Source: Kocuria rosea
Lineage (GTDB): Bacteria > Actinomycetota > Actinomycetes > Actinomycetales > Micrococcaceae
NCBI RefSeq assembly: GCF_006094695.1
Contig: NZ_CP035103.1
Coordinates: forward strand, 2,852,001-2,916,000
Length of the DNA: 64,000 bases
Direction of reading: 5' to 3'
The position numbers and the translations under genes were made by a program. The notes beneath the pieces were generated by a model. The model was not told the origin of the DNA. It made no database searches and saw only the letters and a list, made by a program, of their open reading frames with translations. Numbering within the stretch: the first letter of the stretch is position 1; each line of letters opens with the position of its first letter. This document shows, in pieces, positions 8,311 through 16,118 of the stretch.

Positions 8311-8571
8311 GTGGTCCCGCTGCCCGGAGCCGTCCTCCTCTACGGCTGCCTCGTCGTCGCCGGGGCGGGCGCCACTGCCCTGTGGAGCCTCGTCCAGGTC
8401 GCGCTCGACCTGGCCCCGGCCGCCCGCCGCCGGTCCCGCGGCGCCCGTGCCTCCGCGCGGAGGCACCTGGGCCGCGCGACGTCCGCGACCGCCGTGGCCC
8501 TGCTGACCGCGGGCGTCCCCTCGCTGCTGCGCCATCTCGAGTGGCTCGCCGTGCTGGTGGGGACGGCCTGA
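8311..8571 (+). CDS. Possible small membrane protein
   Basis: 86 residues from GTG 8311, 15 bases after the previous stop, with hydrophobic ends and an Arg-rich centre (PAARRRSRGARASARR). It has the same helix-basic-helix layout as its neighbour, suggesting a paired set. There is no clear ribosome site, so coupling would be needed. Confidence 0.45.
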   Translation: MVPLPGAVLLYGCLVVAGAGATALWSLVQVALDLAPAARRRSRGARASARRHLGRATSATAVALLTAGVPSLLRHLEWLAVLVGTA

Positions 8572-8709
8572 ACCGCCCCGACGGGCCGTGGGCCGACGGG
8601 ACTGGCGTCACACTTCGTGATGAAGCCGTGATCTTGTTTTAGATCTGTTCGCATTGATTTGCATGTGAGAACCTTTTCCGGGATCCCCCCAGCCCCCAGG
8701 AGTTCGCCC

Positions 8710-11133
8710 ATGCAACGATCCATGCTCGCCCCCACCCTGTCCGCCCTCTCCCTGGCCCTCGTGCTGGCTCCTCTCACGCCCGCGACCGCCGCCCCCGCCG
8801 AGAACGCCACGACCCTGTCCGCCCAGCAGGTCAGCGCCGAGGCCCCGCCCGAGATCACCGACCGGATGATCGTCAAGTACCGCACCCCCGTGACCGACGC
8901 CGAGTCGGAGCAGGTCGTCGAGGACGCCGCCGCCGAGGCCCACGTCCCGGAGGCCGAGGACACCACCGAGGTCCGGACCACCGGCGACGGTGCGGCCGTC
9001 GTCGAGCTGGCCGGCGAGGTCTCGACCGACCAGGCCGAGAAGCTGGCCGAGGAGCTCACCAAGGACCCGGCCGTGGCCTACGCCGAGCCCGACCGGCTCG
9101 TCTCGACCGCCCGGATCCCGGGCTCGGACGAGGCGGAGCCGGAGGACATGGGCTCCGTCGCCGCGACCGCCGCGGACCCGGACGTCCCGTCCCTGTGGGC
9201 CCTCACCAACCTGCGCGCCTTCGAGGCGTGGGACACCGCCACCGGCAAGGGCGTGACCGTCGGGGTCGTCGACACCGGCTTCGCCAACCACCCCGACCTG
9301 GACTCCCAGACCATCGGCGGCTACGACTTCGTCTCCACGGCCGCCCTCGGCAACGACGGCAACGGCCGGGACTCGGACCCGCGGGACCCGGGCACCTACT
9401 CCACGGCCGGCCAGTGCTACGCCGGCTCCGCGGCCACCAACTCCATCTGGCACGGCACGCACGTGGCCGGCACCGTCGCCGCCAAGCGGGACAGCTACGG
9501 CACCGTGGGCATCGCCCCCGACGCCACCCTGCTCAACGCCCGGGCCCTGGGCGCGTGCGGCTTCGGCTACGTCTCGGACATGGCCGACGCCGTGCGCTGG
9601 CTGGCCGGCGACGCCGTGGCCGGGGCCCCCGCCCCGCGCAAGCGCGCCGACGTGATCAACATGTCCCTGTCCATGGGCGGGGGGTGCCCGGCCACGCTGC
9701 AGAACGCCATCAACACCGCCTGGTTCCGGAACATCCCGGTGGCCGTGGCCGCGGGCAACAGCGGCCGCCCGGCGATCGAGTACGCCCCGGGCAACTGCTA
9801 CAACGTCATCACGGTCGGGGCCATCGGCTCGGACCGGGTGCGGGCCAGCTACTCCAACCACGGCGGCGCCGTGGACATCTACGCCCCGGGCCACCACATC
9901 CTGTCCGCGGGCAACACGGGCACCCGGGGACCAGTCGCGCCCAACAGCCGCTTCGACTACGGCACGTCGATGGCCACCCCGCACGTGGCCGGGACCCTGG
10001 CCCTGCTCAAGCAGAAGAACCCGACGCTGAGCTCCGACCAGTACAAGCAGCTGATCCTCGACTCCGGGGACGCCTGGGACAGCCTCCCCGGGGGCAAGAC
10101 GCTGAACTCCCACGACGCGCTGTGGATCACGAAGGCCGCCGACACCGCCGCACCGGCCGCGCCCACCCCGACCTACACCACCAAGGGCGCGATCGGGGCC
10201 CTGTACCAGCGGATCAAGAGCCAGACCGGGGCCCCGACCTCCCACGAGCAGGCCGTCGCCGGCGGGGTCCGCCAGAGCTTCGCCAAGGGCACCATCTACT
10301 GGTCCTCGGCCACCGGCGCCTACTGGGTGCGGGGCGGCGTCGAGACCGCCTACAAGCGCAACGGCACCGCCGCCGGCGTCCTGCGCTTCCCCCGTTCGGA
10401 CGAGAAGTCCAACGGCATCGGCGGGGCCTACCAGCTGTTCCAGAACGGCCGGATCCTCTGGTCCTCCCGCACCGGGGCCCACGCTTTGACCGGGGACATC
10501 GAGACGGTCTTCGCCGCGGCGGGCAACGAGAAGGGCGCCCTGGGCTACCCCACCGCGGACCGGCGGAGCAACGGCATCGGCGGGTTCTACCAGACCTTCC
10601 AGAAGGGCCGCATCCTCTGGAGCTCCGCCCACGGCGCCCACCCGATCACCGGCGCCACCAGCGCGGCCTACTCACGGGCCGGCAGCGAGCGCGGGTCGCT
10701 GGGCTACCCCACGTCCGGGGCCGTCGCCGACGGACGGGGTGGCACCTCCCAGTCCTTCCAGAAGGGCCGGATCGTCTGGAGCGCCGCCGGCGGGGCGCAC
10801 GCCCTCAAGGGCTCGATCGGCGCCCAGCACAACCGCTCCGGCGGCACGGCCGGTGCCCTGGGCTACCCCACCACCGACGAGGCGTCCACCGGCACGGGCG
10901 GCGTCTACCAGGTGTTCCAGAAGGGCCGGATCTACTGGAGCCCCAGGACCTACGCCCAGGAGACCAAGGGCTCGATCGGCAACGCCTACGTGGCGCTCGG
11001 CGGCACGAAGAGCCGCCTGGGCTTCCCCCGGACGGGTGAGATCACCCGCGCCGACCGCTCCGTGGTGCAGTACTACCAGGGCGGTTCCATCACCTGGCGC
11101 CCGGGAGGATCCATCCGGATCGACTACCGCTGA
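8710..11133 (+). CDS. Secreted subtilisin-like serine protease (S8) with C-terminal LGFP repeats
   Basis: 807 residues. A signal peptide (LAPTLSALSLALVLAPLTPATA) is followed by an I9-type inhibitor propeptide (DRMIVKYRTPVTDAES). The S8 catalytic domain carries Asp in VGVVDTGFANHPDL, His in WHGTHVAGT and Ser in GTSMATPHVAGT. From about residue 493, six LGFP-type repeats of about 53 residues each follow. LGFP repeats are thought to bind the actinobacterial cell wall, so the protease is probably exported by Sec and held at the envelope. ATG 8710 has AGGAG seven bases upstream. It is flanked by an AT-rich leader and a strong terminator and is not in an operon. Confidence 0.92.
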   Translation: MQRSMLAPTLSALSLALVLAPLTPATAAPAENATTLSAQQVSAEAPPEITDRMIVKYRTPVTDAESEQVVEDAAAEAHVPEAEDTTEVRTTGDGAAVVELAGEVSTDQAEKLAEELTKDPAVAYAEPDRLVSTARIPGSDEAEPEDMGSVAATAADPDVPSLWALTNLRAFEAWDTATGKGVTVGVVDTGFANHPDLDSQTIGGYDFVSTAALGNDGNGRDSDPRDPGTYSTAGQCYAGSAATNSIWHGTHVAGTVAAKRDSYGTVGIAPDATLLNARALGACGFGYVSDMADAVRWLAGDAVAGAPAPRKRADVINMSLSMGGGCPATLQNAINTAWFRNIPVAVAAGNSGRPAIEYAPGNCYNVITVGAIGSDRVRASYSNHGGAVDIYAPGHHILSAGNTGTRGPVAPNSRFDYGTSMATPHVAGTLALLKQKNPTLSSDQYKQLILDSGDAWDSLPGGKTLNSHDALWITKAADTAAPAAPTPTYTTKGAIGALYQRIKSQTGAPTSHEQAVAGGVRQSFAKGTIYWSSATGAYWVRGGVETAYKRNGTAAGVLRFPRSDEKSNGIGGAYQLFQNGRILWSSRTGAHALTGDIETVFAAAGNEKGALGYPTADRRSNGIGGFYQTFQKGRILWSSAHGAHPITGATSAAYSRAGSERGSLGYPTSGAVADGRGGTSQSFQKGRIVWSAAGGAHALKGSIGAQHNRSGGTAGALGYPTTDEASTGTGGVYQVFQKGRIYWSPRTYAQETKGSIGNAYVALGGTKSRLGFPRTGEITRADRSVVQYYQGGSITWRPGGSIRIDYR
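10186..11130 (+). repeat. Six tandem LGFP repeats (about 159 bp unit)
   Basis: Each 53-residue unit contains variants of LGYPT, GGxYQxFQKGRIxWS and a GAH segment. The middle units are the most alike at the DNA level, so this stretch could expand or contract by recombination. Confidence 0.85.
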
Positions 11134-11148
11134 CCCGGCACCGGTCCC

Positions 11149-11188
11149 GCCGCGGCCCCGCTCCGTCCTGTCGGAGCGGGGCCGCGGC
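11149..11188 (+). terminator. Terminator of the S8-LGFP protease
   Basis: A 17-bp perfect stem (arm GCCGCGGCCCCGCTCCG) with a six-base loop, starting 15 bases after the stop. Confidence 0.85.
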
Positions 11189-11280
11189 GCGTCCGGCGCC
11201 CTGCTGGGCACCGTACGCGCCGAGGTCCTGGAGTCCACGCGCCGGCCGCCCCACCGGTCCCGCCACCGGCGTCCCCGCAG

Positions 11281-11286
11281 TAGAGT
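11281..11286 (+). promoter_or_regulatory. -10 box, leaderless start of paralogue A
   Basis: TAGAGT followed by seven bases and ATG 11294. The same layout, including CACGCCC before the ATG, precedes paralogue B at 16106. Confidence 0.6.
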
Positions 11287-11293
11287 CACGCCC

Positions 11294-12127
11294 ATGGGGA
11301 CTCTGCTGTACGAGTGGATGACGGCGCGCCAGGCCGCGGACGCGCTCGACGCGTACCTCGCCGAGCGCGGTCCGGCACTCGAGCGCCTGCGCGCGGCACT
11401 GGCCGAGCACGGCCTGGAGCCCGACGAGATGCTCGACGGCTCCCTCTACTCCTTGTCCCCGCTGTGGGCCTGGATCAGCGCCCGGGCCTCCGAGCTCGGC
11501 GTGGACCCGCGTCCGCTCGCCGAGGACCCCACCCGCCCCGCGTGGCCGAGCTGGGCCCGGCACGGCAAGCTCGTGGACCCGCACCCGCCGGCCGCCACCA
11601 TCGCGCTGCTGGACGGCTTCGTCTCCTACCTCGGGCAGCTCGTCGACGACGCGGCACCGAACGCGACCTGGCAGGTCGGCGAGCACCTGATCGCCGACCA
11701 CCCGCTGCTCAACTACCCGGTGCTGGGCTCGGACCACCACCAGGTCTTCCTCCCCGGCATCCCGCTCTACAGCGCCTACCAGTCCGCCCACGGGCGCGCC
11801 CCGATGACCGGGACGGAGATGCTCGCCCACATCCGCCGGACCGTGGACGCCCTCCACGGCGGGGGCCCGGAGGCCGCCGCCGTCGAAGAGCCGCTGGTGA
11901 CGGTGGTCGCCGAGGTCGACTGCTTCGACGTGGGGCTGCGCGAGGACATCCCGACCCTGCACCCGCAGGTCGTGGAGCAGCTGATCGACGAGCTGTGCGA
12001 CCGCGACGGCGTCGAGTCGGTGCACCGGTACGGGCCCGCCGCGCTGGTCGTGGACGTCTCCGGCTGGGACGAGCTGCGGCTGAAGCTGTGGTGCACGCTG
12101 TGGCTGCAGCGCCACCTGCCGCGCTGA
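11294..12127 (+). CDS. Protein of unknown function, paralogue A (277 aa)
   Basis: 277 residues, no signal peptide or membrane helix, so probably cytosolic. Notable conserved blocks are SPLWAW, RPAWPSWARHG, DPHPPAATIALLDGF, DHPLLNYPVLGSDHHQVFLP, LVTVVAEVDCFDVGLRED and a C-terminal GWDELRLKLWCTLWLQ. The same blocks occur without gaps in a second 277-residue gene at 16119-16952; by eye about three quarters of positions match. The conserved His, Asp and Trp residues suggest an enzyme or ligand-binding fold, but I do not recognise one. Its promoter indicates a leaderless message. Confidence 0.8.
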   Translation: MGTLLYEWMTARQAADALDAYLAERGPALERLRAALAEHGLEPDEMLDGSLYSLSPLWAWISARASELGVDPRPLAEDPTRPAWPSWARHGKLVDPHPPAATIALLDGFVSYLGQLVDDAAPNATWQVGEHLIADHPLLNYPVLGSDHHQVFLPGIPLYSAYQSAHGRAPMTGTEMLAHIRRTVDALHGGGPEAAAVEEPLVTVVAEVDCFDVGLREDIPTLHPQVVEQLIDELCDRDGVESVHRYGPAALVVDVSGWDELRLKLWCTLWLQRHLPR

Positions 12128-12417
12128 GACACACCTCCGAGCAGGGACTCGGCCGCCTGGACCGCCCGTTCCCCCACCGGGGAGGAATTGGACCCGCTGA
12201 CGCTGCACACCGCGGTCACCGACTCGGCCTGGGTGACCGGACCCATCATCGGGACGGCGTTCATCCTGGGTGCTCGGACGGAGTCCGCTCACGCCAGGAC
12301 GATGGACTCCTCCGCGGGATCCCGCCGGCGCCGGCCGCCCCCGAATGAGGGGTCAGACCGTCCTGGTTGCTGCGTGGCACGATGCGAGGACCACGACGGC
12401 GATCCGGGAGGTCCACC
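12128..12417. other. Intergenic stretch without a supportable gene
   Basis: A TTG-started frame at 12188 sits directly on a GGAGGAA with no spacing, and its later part looks non-coding. I do not call a gene here. Confidence 0.5.
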
Positions 12418-12603
12418 TTGTCGAGACGGGCCAGGCTGCTGACGCTGGACGTCGTCGTCCTCATCGCCTGGGTCATCGGGATCCGTCTGATTCTCGGCGA
12501 GTGGGACTGGCTCATCACGGGCATCGGCGCCGTGTTCCTGGGGGCCCGGATGGCCTGGGACGCCCGTCCCCGCCGCGACCCGGGGATGGAGGCGTCCCGA
12601 TGA
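12418..12603 (+). CDS. Possible small membrane protein, TTG start
   Basis: 61 residues from TTG 12418, preceded by GGGAGGT at five bases. It has a basic N-terminus (SRRARLL) and one or two helices (VVVLIAWVIGIRLILG and LITGIGAVFLGARMAW), then a short basic tail. No family is recognised. The ribosome site and hydrophobic pattern argue for a real gene; the rare start codon and small size argue for caution. Confidence 0.45.
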   Translation: MSRRARLLTLDVVVLIAWVIGIRLILGEWDWLITGIGAVFLGARMAWDARPRRDPGMEASR

Positions 12604-12817
12604 CGCAGGACCGGCGAGGTCGTCGCGGCGGAGTGTTTCCGGCGCATGGTGCGGCGGCTGCCCGTGGTCGGCCCACTGGGGGTCGCCATGATCGTCCTGT
12701 GCTCGCACGAGCAGGCGCTCAGTTCCGGTCGGTGCCGGCCGGCAGAGCAGCCGGCGGCCCGGGTACGCCGTCCGGGCACGGCCATGGTGGCCCACCGACC
12801 GCGGGCAACCATCCAGG

Positions 12818-12823
12818 TAGGCT
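12818..12823 (+). promoter_or_regulatory. Possible -10 box for the MBL-fold gene
   Basis: TAGGCT about 47 bases before ATG 12870, with AGGAGC as ribosome site in between. No clear -35 box. Confidence 0.4.
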
Positions 12824-12869
12824 CGTTGCACAGCGCCGCCACCGCCTTCCCCCAGGAGCTTCGAGCCGC

Positions 12870-13628
12870 ATGACCCGATGGACCACCGCGGAGAACCTGC
12901 ACGACCTGGGCTCCGGCACCACCCTGGTGACCGGCCCCGCCGCCAACTGGCTGATCCTGCGCGAAGGCAGCAGCTGCACCCTGATCGACTGCGGCTACCC
13001 CGGTGACCGCACGCTCGTCGACGCCTCCCTGCGGGCGGCCGGGGTGCCCGGCCTGCCCGACGCCGTGGTCATCACCCACGCCCACGCCGACCACATCGGC
13101 ACCCTGGGCCGCTTCGTCGCCGCCGGCGTCCCGGTGCACTGCTCGGCCGCCGAGGTGCCGAACATGGCCGGCACCGCCCGCGAGCAGATCGGGCCCAAGG
13201 AGTCCCTCCCCCGCGCTGCCCGCTCGTGGAAGTGGCTCACCTGGAGCATCCACGCCATCCGGGTCGGCGGCCTCAAGGACGTCACCGTGGACCCCGAGGC
13301 GCTCACTCCTTTCACCCCCGACACGACCGCCCTGGACGTCCCCGGGAGCCCGCGCCCGGTGGCGACCACCGGACACACCTCCGGGCACACCTCCTACCTC
13401 ATCGGTGGCACCGGGGTGCTCGCCTCCGGCGACGCGGTGATCACCGACCACATGGTCGCCGAGAAGCACGGTGTCCCGCAGCTTCTCGCCGACCCGTTCC
13501 ACCACGATCTGCCGACCGCATCGCGGACCGCGGTCCGGCTGCTCTCCGACACGGACTTCGACGTCCTGGCACCGGGCCACGGCCCGCCCCTGCGCGTGCC
13601 GGCCGGCCGGCGTCTGTCGATCCACTAG
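12870..13628 (+). CDS. Metallo-beta-lactamase fold hydrolase
   Basis: 252 residues. The signature THAHADHIGTLG gives the zinc-binding HxHxDH. Further ligands are expected at TTGHTSGHTSYLI, the Asp of ASGDAVITDH, and the late GHGPPL. The layout is that of general MBL-fold hydrolases (glyoxalase II/lactonase-like) rather than beta-lactamases. The substrate is unknown. ATG 12870 has a CAGGAG site. Its stop codon TAG lies inside the target duplication of the adjoining insertion sequence, so the insertion left this reading frame intact. Confidence 0.85.
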   Translation: MTRWTTAENLHDLGSGTTLVTGPAANWLILREGSSCTLIDCGYPGDRTLVDASLRAAGVPGLPDAVVITHAHADHIGTLGRFVAAGVPVHCSAAEVPNMAGTAREQIGPKESLPRAARSWKWLTWSIHAIRVGGLKDVTVDPEALTPFTPDTTALDVPGSPRPVATTGHTSGHTSYLIGGTGVLASGDAVITDHMVAEKHGVPQLLADPFHHDLPTASRTAVRLLSDTDFDVLAPGHGPPLRVPAGRRLSIH

Positions 13629-13629
13629 A
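13624..13629. repeat. Target site duplication, left copy
   Basis: ACTAGA, identical to 14736-14741. It fits the NCTAGN target preference of IS481 and contains the stop codon of the MBL-fold gene. Confidence 0.9.
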
Positions 13630-13649
13630 TGTGATGTCCAGGGAGGTTG
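13630..13649 (+). repeat. IS481-type terminal inverted repeat, left
   Basis: TGTGATGTCCAGGGAGGTTG; it differs from the right repeat at one position. Confidence 0.92.
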
Positions 13650-13683
13650 TCCCGCCGCAAGGCGGTGAGTCGGGCTGACACGG

Positions 13684-13744
13684 GAAGGCCTCCGGTAGTG
13701 AAGTGGAGCTGTCTAGTTCACCGCTTCACCCACCGGAGGCCTTC
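13684..13744 (+). promoter_or_regulatory. Hairpin sequestering the transposase ribosome site
   Basis: Arm GAAGGCCTCCGGT (13684-13696) is perfectly complementary to 13732-13744, which contains the GGAGG ribosome site and touches the ATG at 13745. A nested stem GTGAAG/CTTCAC (13698-13703, 13724-13729) extends it. Transcripts entering from outside would fold and block translation. Confidence 0.75.
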
Positions 13745-14740
13745 ATGTCCCACGTTAACGCCGTCCTGACCCCTCGTACACGCCTACGCCTGGCCCGGCT
13801 GATCGTCGAGGATCAGTGGACCTACGCCGCGGCGGCCAAGATGTTCATGGTCTCTGCCCGCACGGCCAAGAAATGGGCCGACCGCTACCGGGCCGAAGGC
13901 CAAGCCGGGATGGCTGATCGCAGCTCTCGCCCGCGCACCAGCCCGACCAAGACCGCCCCCGGGGTGGTCCGGAGGATCGTGGCCCTGCGGTGGCGACACC
14001 GGCTGGGCCCAGTGCAGATCGCCGGCCGACTCGGAATGCCGGCCTCGACCGTGCATGCGGTGCTGGTGCGCTGCCGGATCAACCGGCTCTCCCGCATCGA
14101 CCGGGTCACCGGCGAACCCCTGCGCCGCTACGAACACGACCATCCCGGATCACTGATCCACGTCGACGTCACCAAGTTCGGCAACATCCCCGACGGAGGT
14201 GGCTGGCGCTACCTCGGTAAGCAGCAAGGCGACCGCAACCGCGCCACCACCGATACTCAACGCCGCAAAGGCCCAGTACGTGGCCCCCTGATCGGGACCG
14301 CCTTCGTGCATACCGTGATCGATGACCACTCCCGGATGGCGTACGCGGAGATCTGCACCGATGAGAAGGCTGCCACCGCGATCGGGGTGCTGCGCCGAGC
14401 CAGGGCGTGGTTCGCCGACCAGGGCGTCACCGTGGAGCGGGTGCTCTCGGACAACGGATCCTGCTACCGCTCCCATGCCTGGGCCCAGGCCTGCGCCGAG
14501 CTGAGCATCAAGACCAAACGCACCCGCCCCTACCGGCCCCAGACCAACGGCAAGATCGAACGCTTCCACCGCACCCTGGCCGATGGCTGGGCCTACGCCC
14601 GGTTCTACCCCTCCACGGCAGAGCGCGACGATGCCCTACCGGGCTGGCTGCACTTCTACAATCATCATCGAGCCCACTCCGCACTTGGAGGCCAGCCACC
14701 GGTCACCCGCCTGACCAACCTCCCTGGACGTCACAACTAG
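13745..14740 (+). CDS. IS481 family transposase
   Basis: 331 residues. An N-terminal helix-turn-helix region (TYAAAAKMFMVSARTAKKWADRY) and a second DNA-binding segment precede an rve-type DDE integrase core. Visible catalytic candidates are Asp in IHVDVTKFG, Asp in RVLSDNGSCY and Glu in NGKIERFHRTL. The end is YNHHRAHSALGGQPPVTRL, usual for the family. The last codon AAC has only its first base inside the element; the TAG stop is supplied by the duplicated target CTAG. The right inverted repeat overlaps the 3' end of the gene. Confidence 0.95.
   Translation: MSHVNAVLTPRTRLRLARLIVEDQWTYAAAAKMFMVSARTAKKWADRYRAEGQAGMADRSSRPRTSPTKTAPGVVRRIVALRWRHRLGPVQIAGRLGMPASTVHAVLVRCRINRLSRIDRVTGEPLRRYEHDHPGSLIHVDVTKFGNIPDGGGWRYLGKQQGDRNRATTDTQRRKGPVRGPLIGTAFVHTVIDDHSRMAYAEICTDEKAATAIGVLRRARAWFADQGVTVERVLSDNGSCYRSHAWAQACAELSIKTKRTRPYRPQTNGKIERFHRTLADGWAYARFYPSTAERDDALPGWLHFYNHHRAHSALGGQPPVTRLTNLPGRHN
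14716..14735 (-). repeat. IS481-type terminal inverted repeat, right
   Basis: On the minus strand it reads TGTGACGTCCAGGGAGGTTG, one mismatch from the left repeat. It lies inside the transposase coding end. Confidence 0.92.
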
Positions 14741-14741
14741 A
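14736..14741. repeat. Target site duplication, right copy
   Basis: ACTAGA; it provides the transposase stop codon TAG at 14738-14740. Confidence 0.9.
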
Positions 14742-14829
14742 GCGCCCGCTCCTCGTGTGCTCGAGGTGGTCCGCTCGGGTCCCGACAGCTTCGACGGCGC
14801 CGGCAGAGGCCGCGGCCTGCGGTCATCCG

Positions 14830-15243
14830 CTACGAGGGCAGGCTCCCGCTGGTGCCGGGCTCGGGGACGCCGCGTTGCTTGCGCACCCTGGACGCGCGGT
14901 ACTCGTCCCTGGCCATCCTGAAGGTGTACCAGCCGATGAGCCCTCCGATCCCGGTGAGGAACAGGGCGCTCCACATCGGCGGCTCGCCCTGCGCCACGGG
15001 GGCGAAGAGCAGCACCCAGGAGAAGACGAAGCCGAACCAGAGCACCGTCGTCACGATGCCCATGCCCCACCAGGTGCTGACCTGCACATGGCCGCGGCCC
15101 GGAGTGAACCCGATCTCGTCACCGGCGTAGCTGTGCAGCGCGCCGGTGGCCGTCGTGCGGAGCACCCGCTTCTCACCATTCGCCAGCGCCTGCTGGTGCT
15201 CTGCCCGGGTGACGTCATCACGCCGCTGGCGGTCCTGCATCAT
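14830..15243 (-). CDS. Small membrane protein, unknown
   Basis: 137 residues. A charged N-terminal half (QDRQRRDDVTRAEHQQAL) includes a short GALHSYAGDEIGFTPGRGHV segment. Two membrane helices follow (about residues 59-80 and 89-106) and a basic tail. ATG 15243 has GAGGACA upstream. No family is assigned. It belongs to a run of small envelope-type genes in the accessory block. Confidence 0.6.
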   Translation of the reverse strand: MMQDRQRRDDVTRAEHQQALANGEKRVLRTTATGALHSYAGDEIGFTPGRGHVQVSTWWGMGIVTTVLWFGFVFSWVLLFAPVAQGEPPMWSALFLTGIGGLIGWYTFRMARDEYRASRVRKQRGVPEPGTSGSLPS

Positions 15244-15412
15244 GGCCTGTCCTCGCTGATGGGTGGGATGAACGGTGGGGCGCGCAAGCGCAGCGGCTAC
15301 TTCTCCCCCGGTCGCCGCTGCCCGGGCATGACGCCCGCGTCTGCTCATCGGTTCGGCGGCCGGGGCCGCCATCGACTGGAGAGCGGCCCCCTCCACGAGG
15401 GACAGGTTGCGG

Positions 15413-15844
15413 TCATGGCAGCGGGAGGACGGTGATGAACCAGAACAGGACGGCGGCGAAGACGACGAAGAACGGGATGAGGCAGCCCAACGCGACCCTC
15501 GTCTGGTTCGAGACCTGGAAGGACTCCATCGGGTCCTCCGGGTTGTAGGCCACCTCCACGACCGTCCCCGGCACAGGCCGTGCGCCGCAGGAGATCTCCG
15601 ACGCCCCGGTGAACGCCGTGCCGTGCAGGTCGGCGAACCGGTACGTGGGCCAGAAGCGGCGTGACCGGCTGGTGCTGCCGACGCCGCTGGTCCAGCCGGC
15701 CCGGCTGCCGGTCACGGTGGCCTCCGCCCTCGGCCAGTGGGCGGTCAGCCGCTCGTGCCGCCTGTTCTTCCGGACCGTGTGGACGACGGAGCCGGCGGCC
15801 CCGGCGACGAACAGCGCCCAGACCGCGTACAGCACGGTGCTCAC
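15413..15844 (-). CDS. DUF3592 membrane protein
   Basis: 143 residues from GTG 15844. An N-terminal helix is followed by a beta-rich extracytoplasmic domain with WPRAEATVTGSRAGW, YRFADLHGTAFTGASE, GTVVEVAYNPEDPMES, and a C-terminal helix. The W-P-x-x-x-A-x-V and VxVxYxPxDP pattern is typical of DUF3592. Function unknown. Confidence 0.75.
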   Translation of the reverse strand: MSTVLYAVWALFVAGAAGSVVHTVRKNRRHERLTAHWPRAEATVTGSRAGWTSGVGSTSRSRRFWPTYRFADLHGTAFTGASEISCGARPVPGTVVEVAYNPEDPMESFQVSNQTRVALGCLIPFFVVFAAVLFWFITVLPLP

Positions 15845-16105
15845 CCGGGCATCCCAGAACCGCCGCGCACCAGCGGGGCGGCGGGCATCGTCGATGCCTG
15901 ACCGGAGTCGAGGACGCAGGGAGCGCAGCAGAGGGCTCGTCGGGGGTCGGCCATGGTCTCAAGCTATCCTCCCACCCGCCGTTGTCCCCGCACCCCCGGG
16001 CTGTCACGCACACGGAGGGTGGCAGCCGGGAGGCCTTCAGCACGATCCGCCGGGTCGGCTGGCCGCGAAGCGCACCAGAGGTTCCGCAGCTTGCGAACCC
16101 GGCAG

Positions 16106-16111
16106 TAGGGT
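16106..16111 (+). promoter_or_regulatory. -10 box, leaderless start of paralogue B
   Basis: TAGGGT, then CACGCCC, then ATG 16119. It matches the promoter of paralogue A. Confidence 0.6.
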
Positions 16112-16118
16112 CACGCCC

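Larger units (their letters stand above)
13630..14735 (+). mobile_element. IS481-family insertion sequence, 1106 bp, apparently intact
   Basis: It is bounded by 20-bp inverted repeats with one mismatch beginning TGT, flanked by a 6-bp duplication ACTAGA, and encodes one DDE transposase. Near-perfect ends and duplication imply a fairly recent insertion. A short hairpin (CCGCC, loop GCAA, GGCGG; 13652-13665) lies just inside the left end and may blunt read-through from the MBL gene. Confidence 0.93.

Noticed and set aside
12188..12442. TTG-started frame directly on GGAGGAA, with a GPIIGTAF-like stretch similar to part of the transposase
   Set aside because: No spacing between ribosome site and start, poor codon pattern in the second half, and the similarity is too short to call an IS remnant.
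12646..12873. Short frame ahead of the MBL-fold gene
   Set aside because: No ribosome site and a composition like non-coding DNA; it also crosses the likely MBL promoter.
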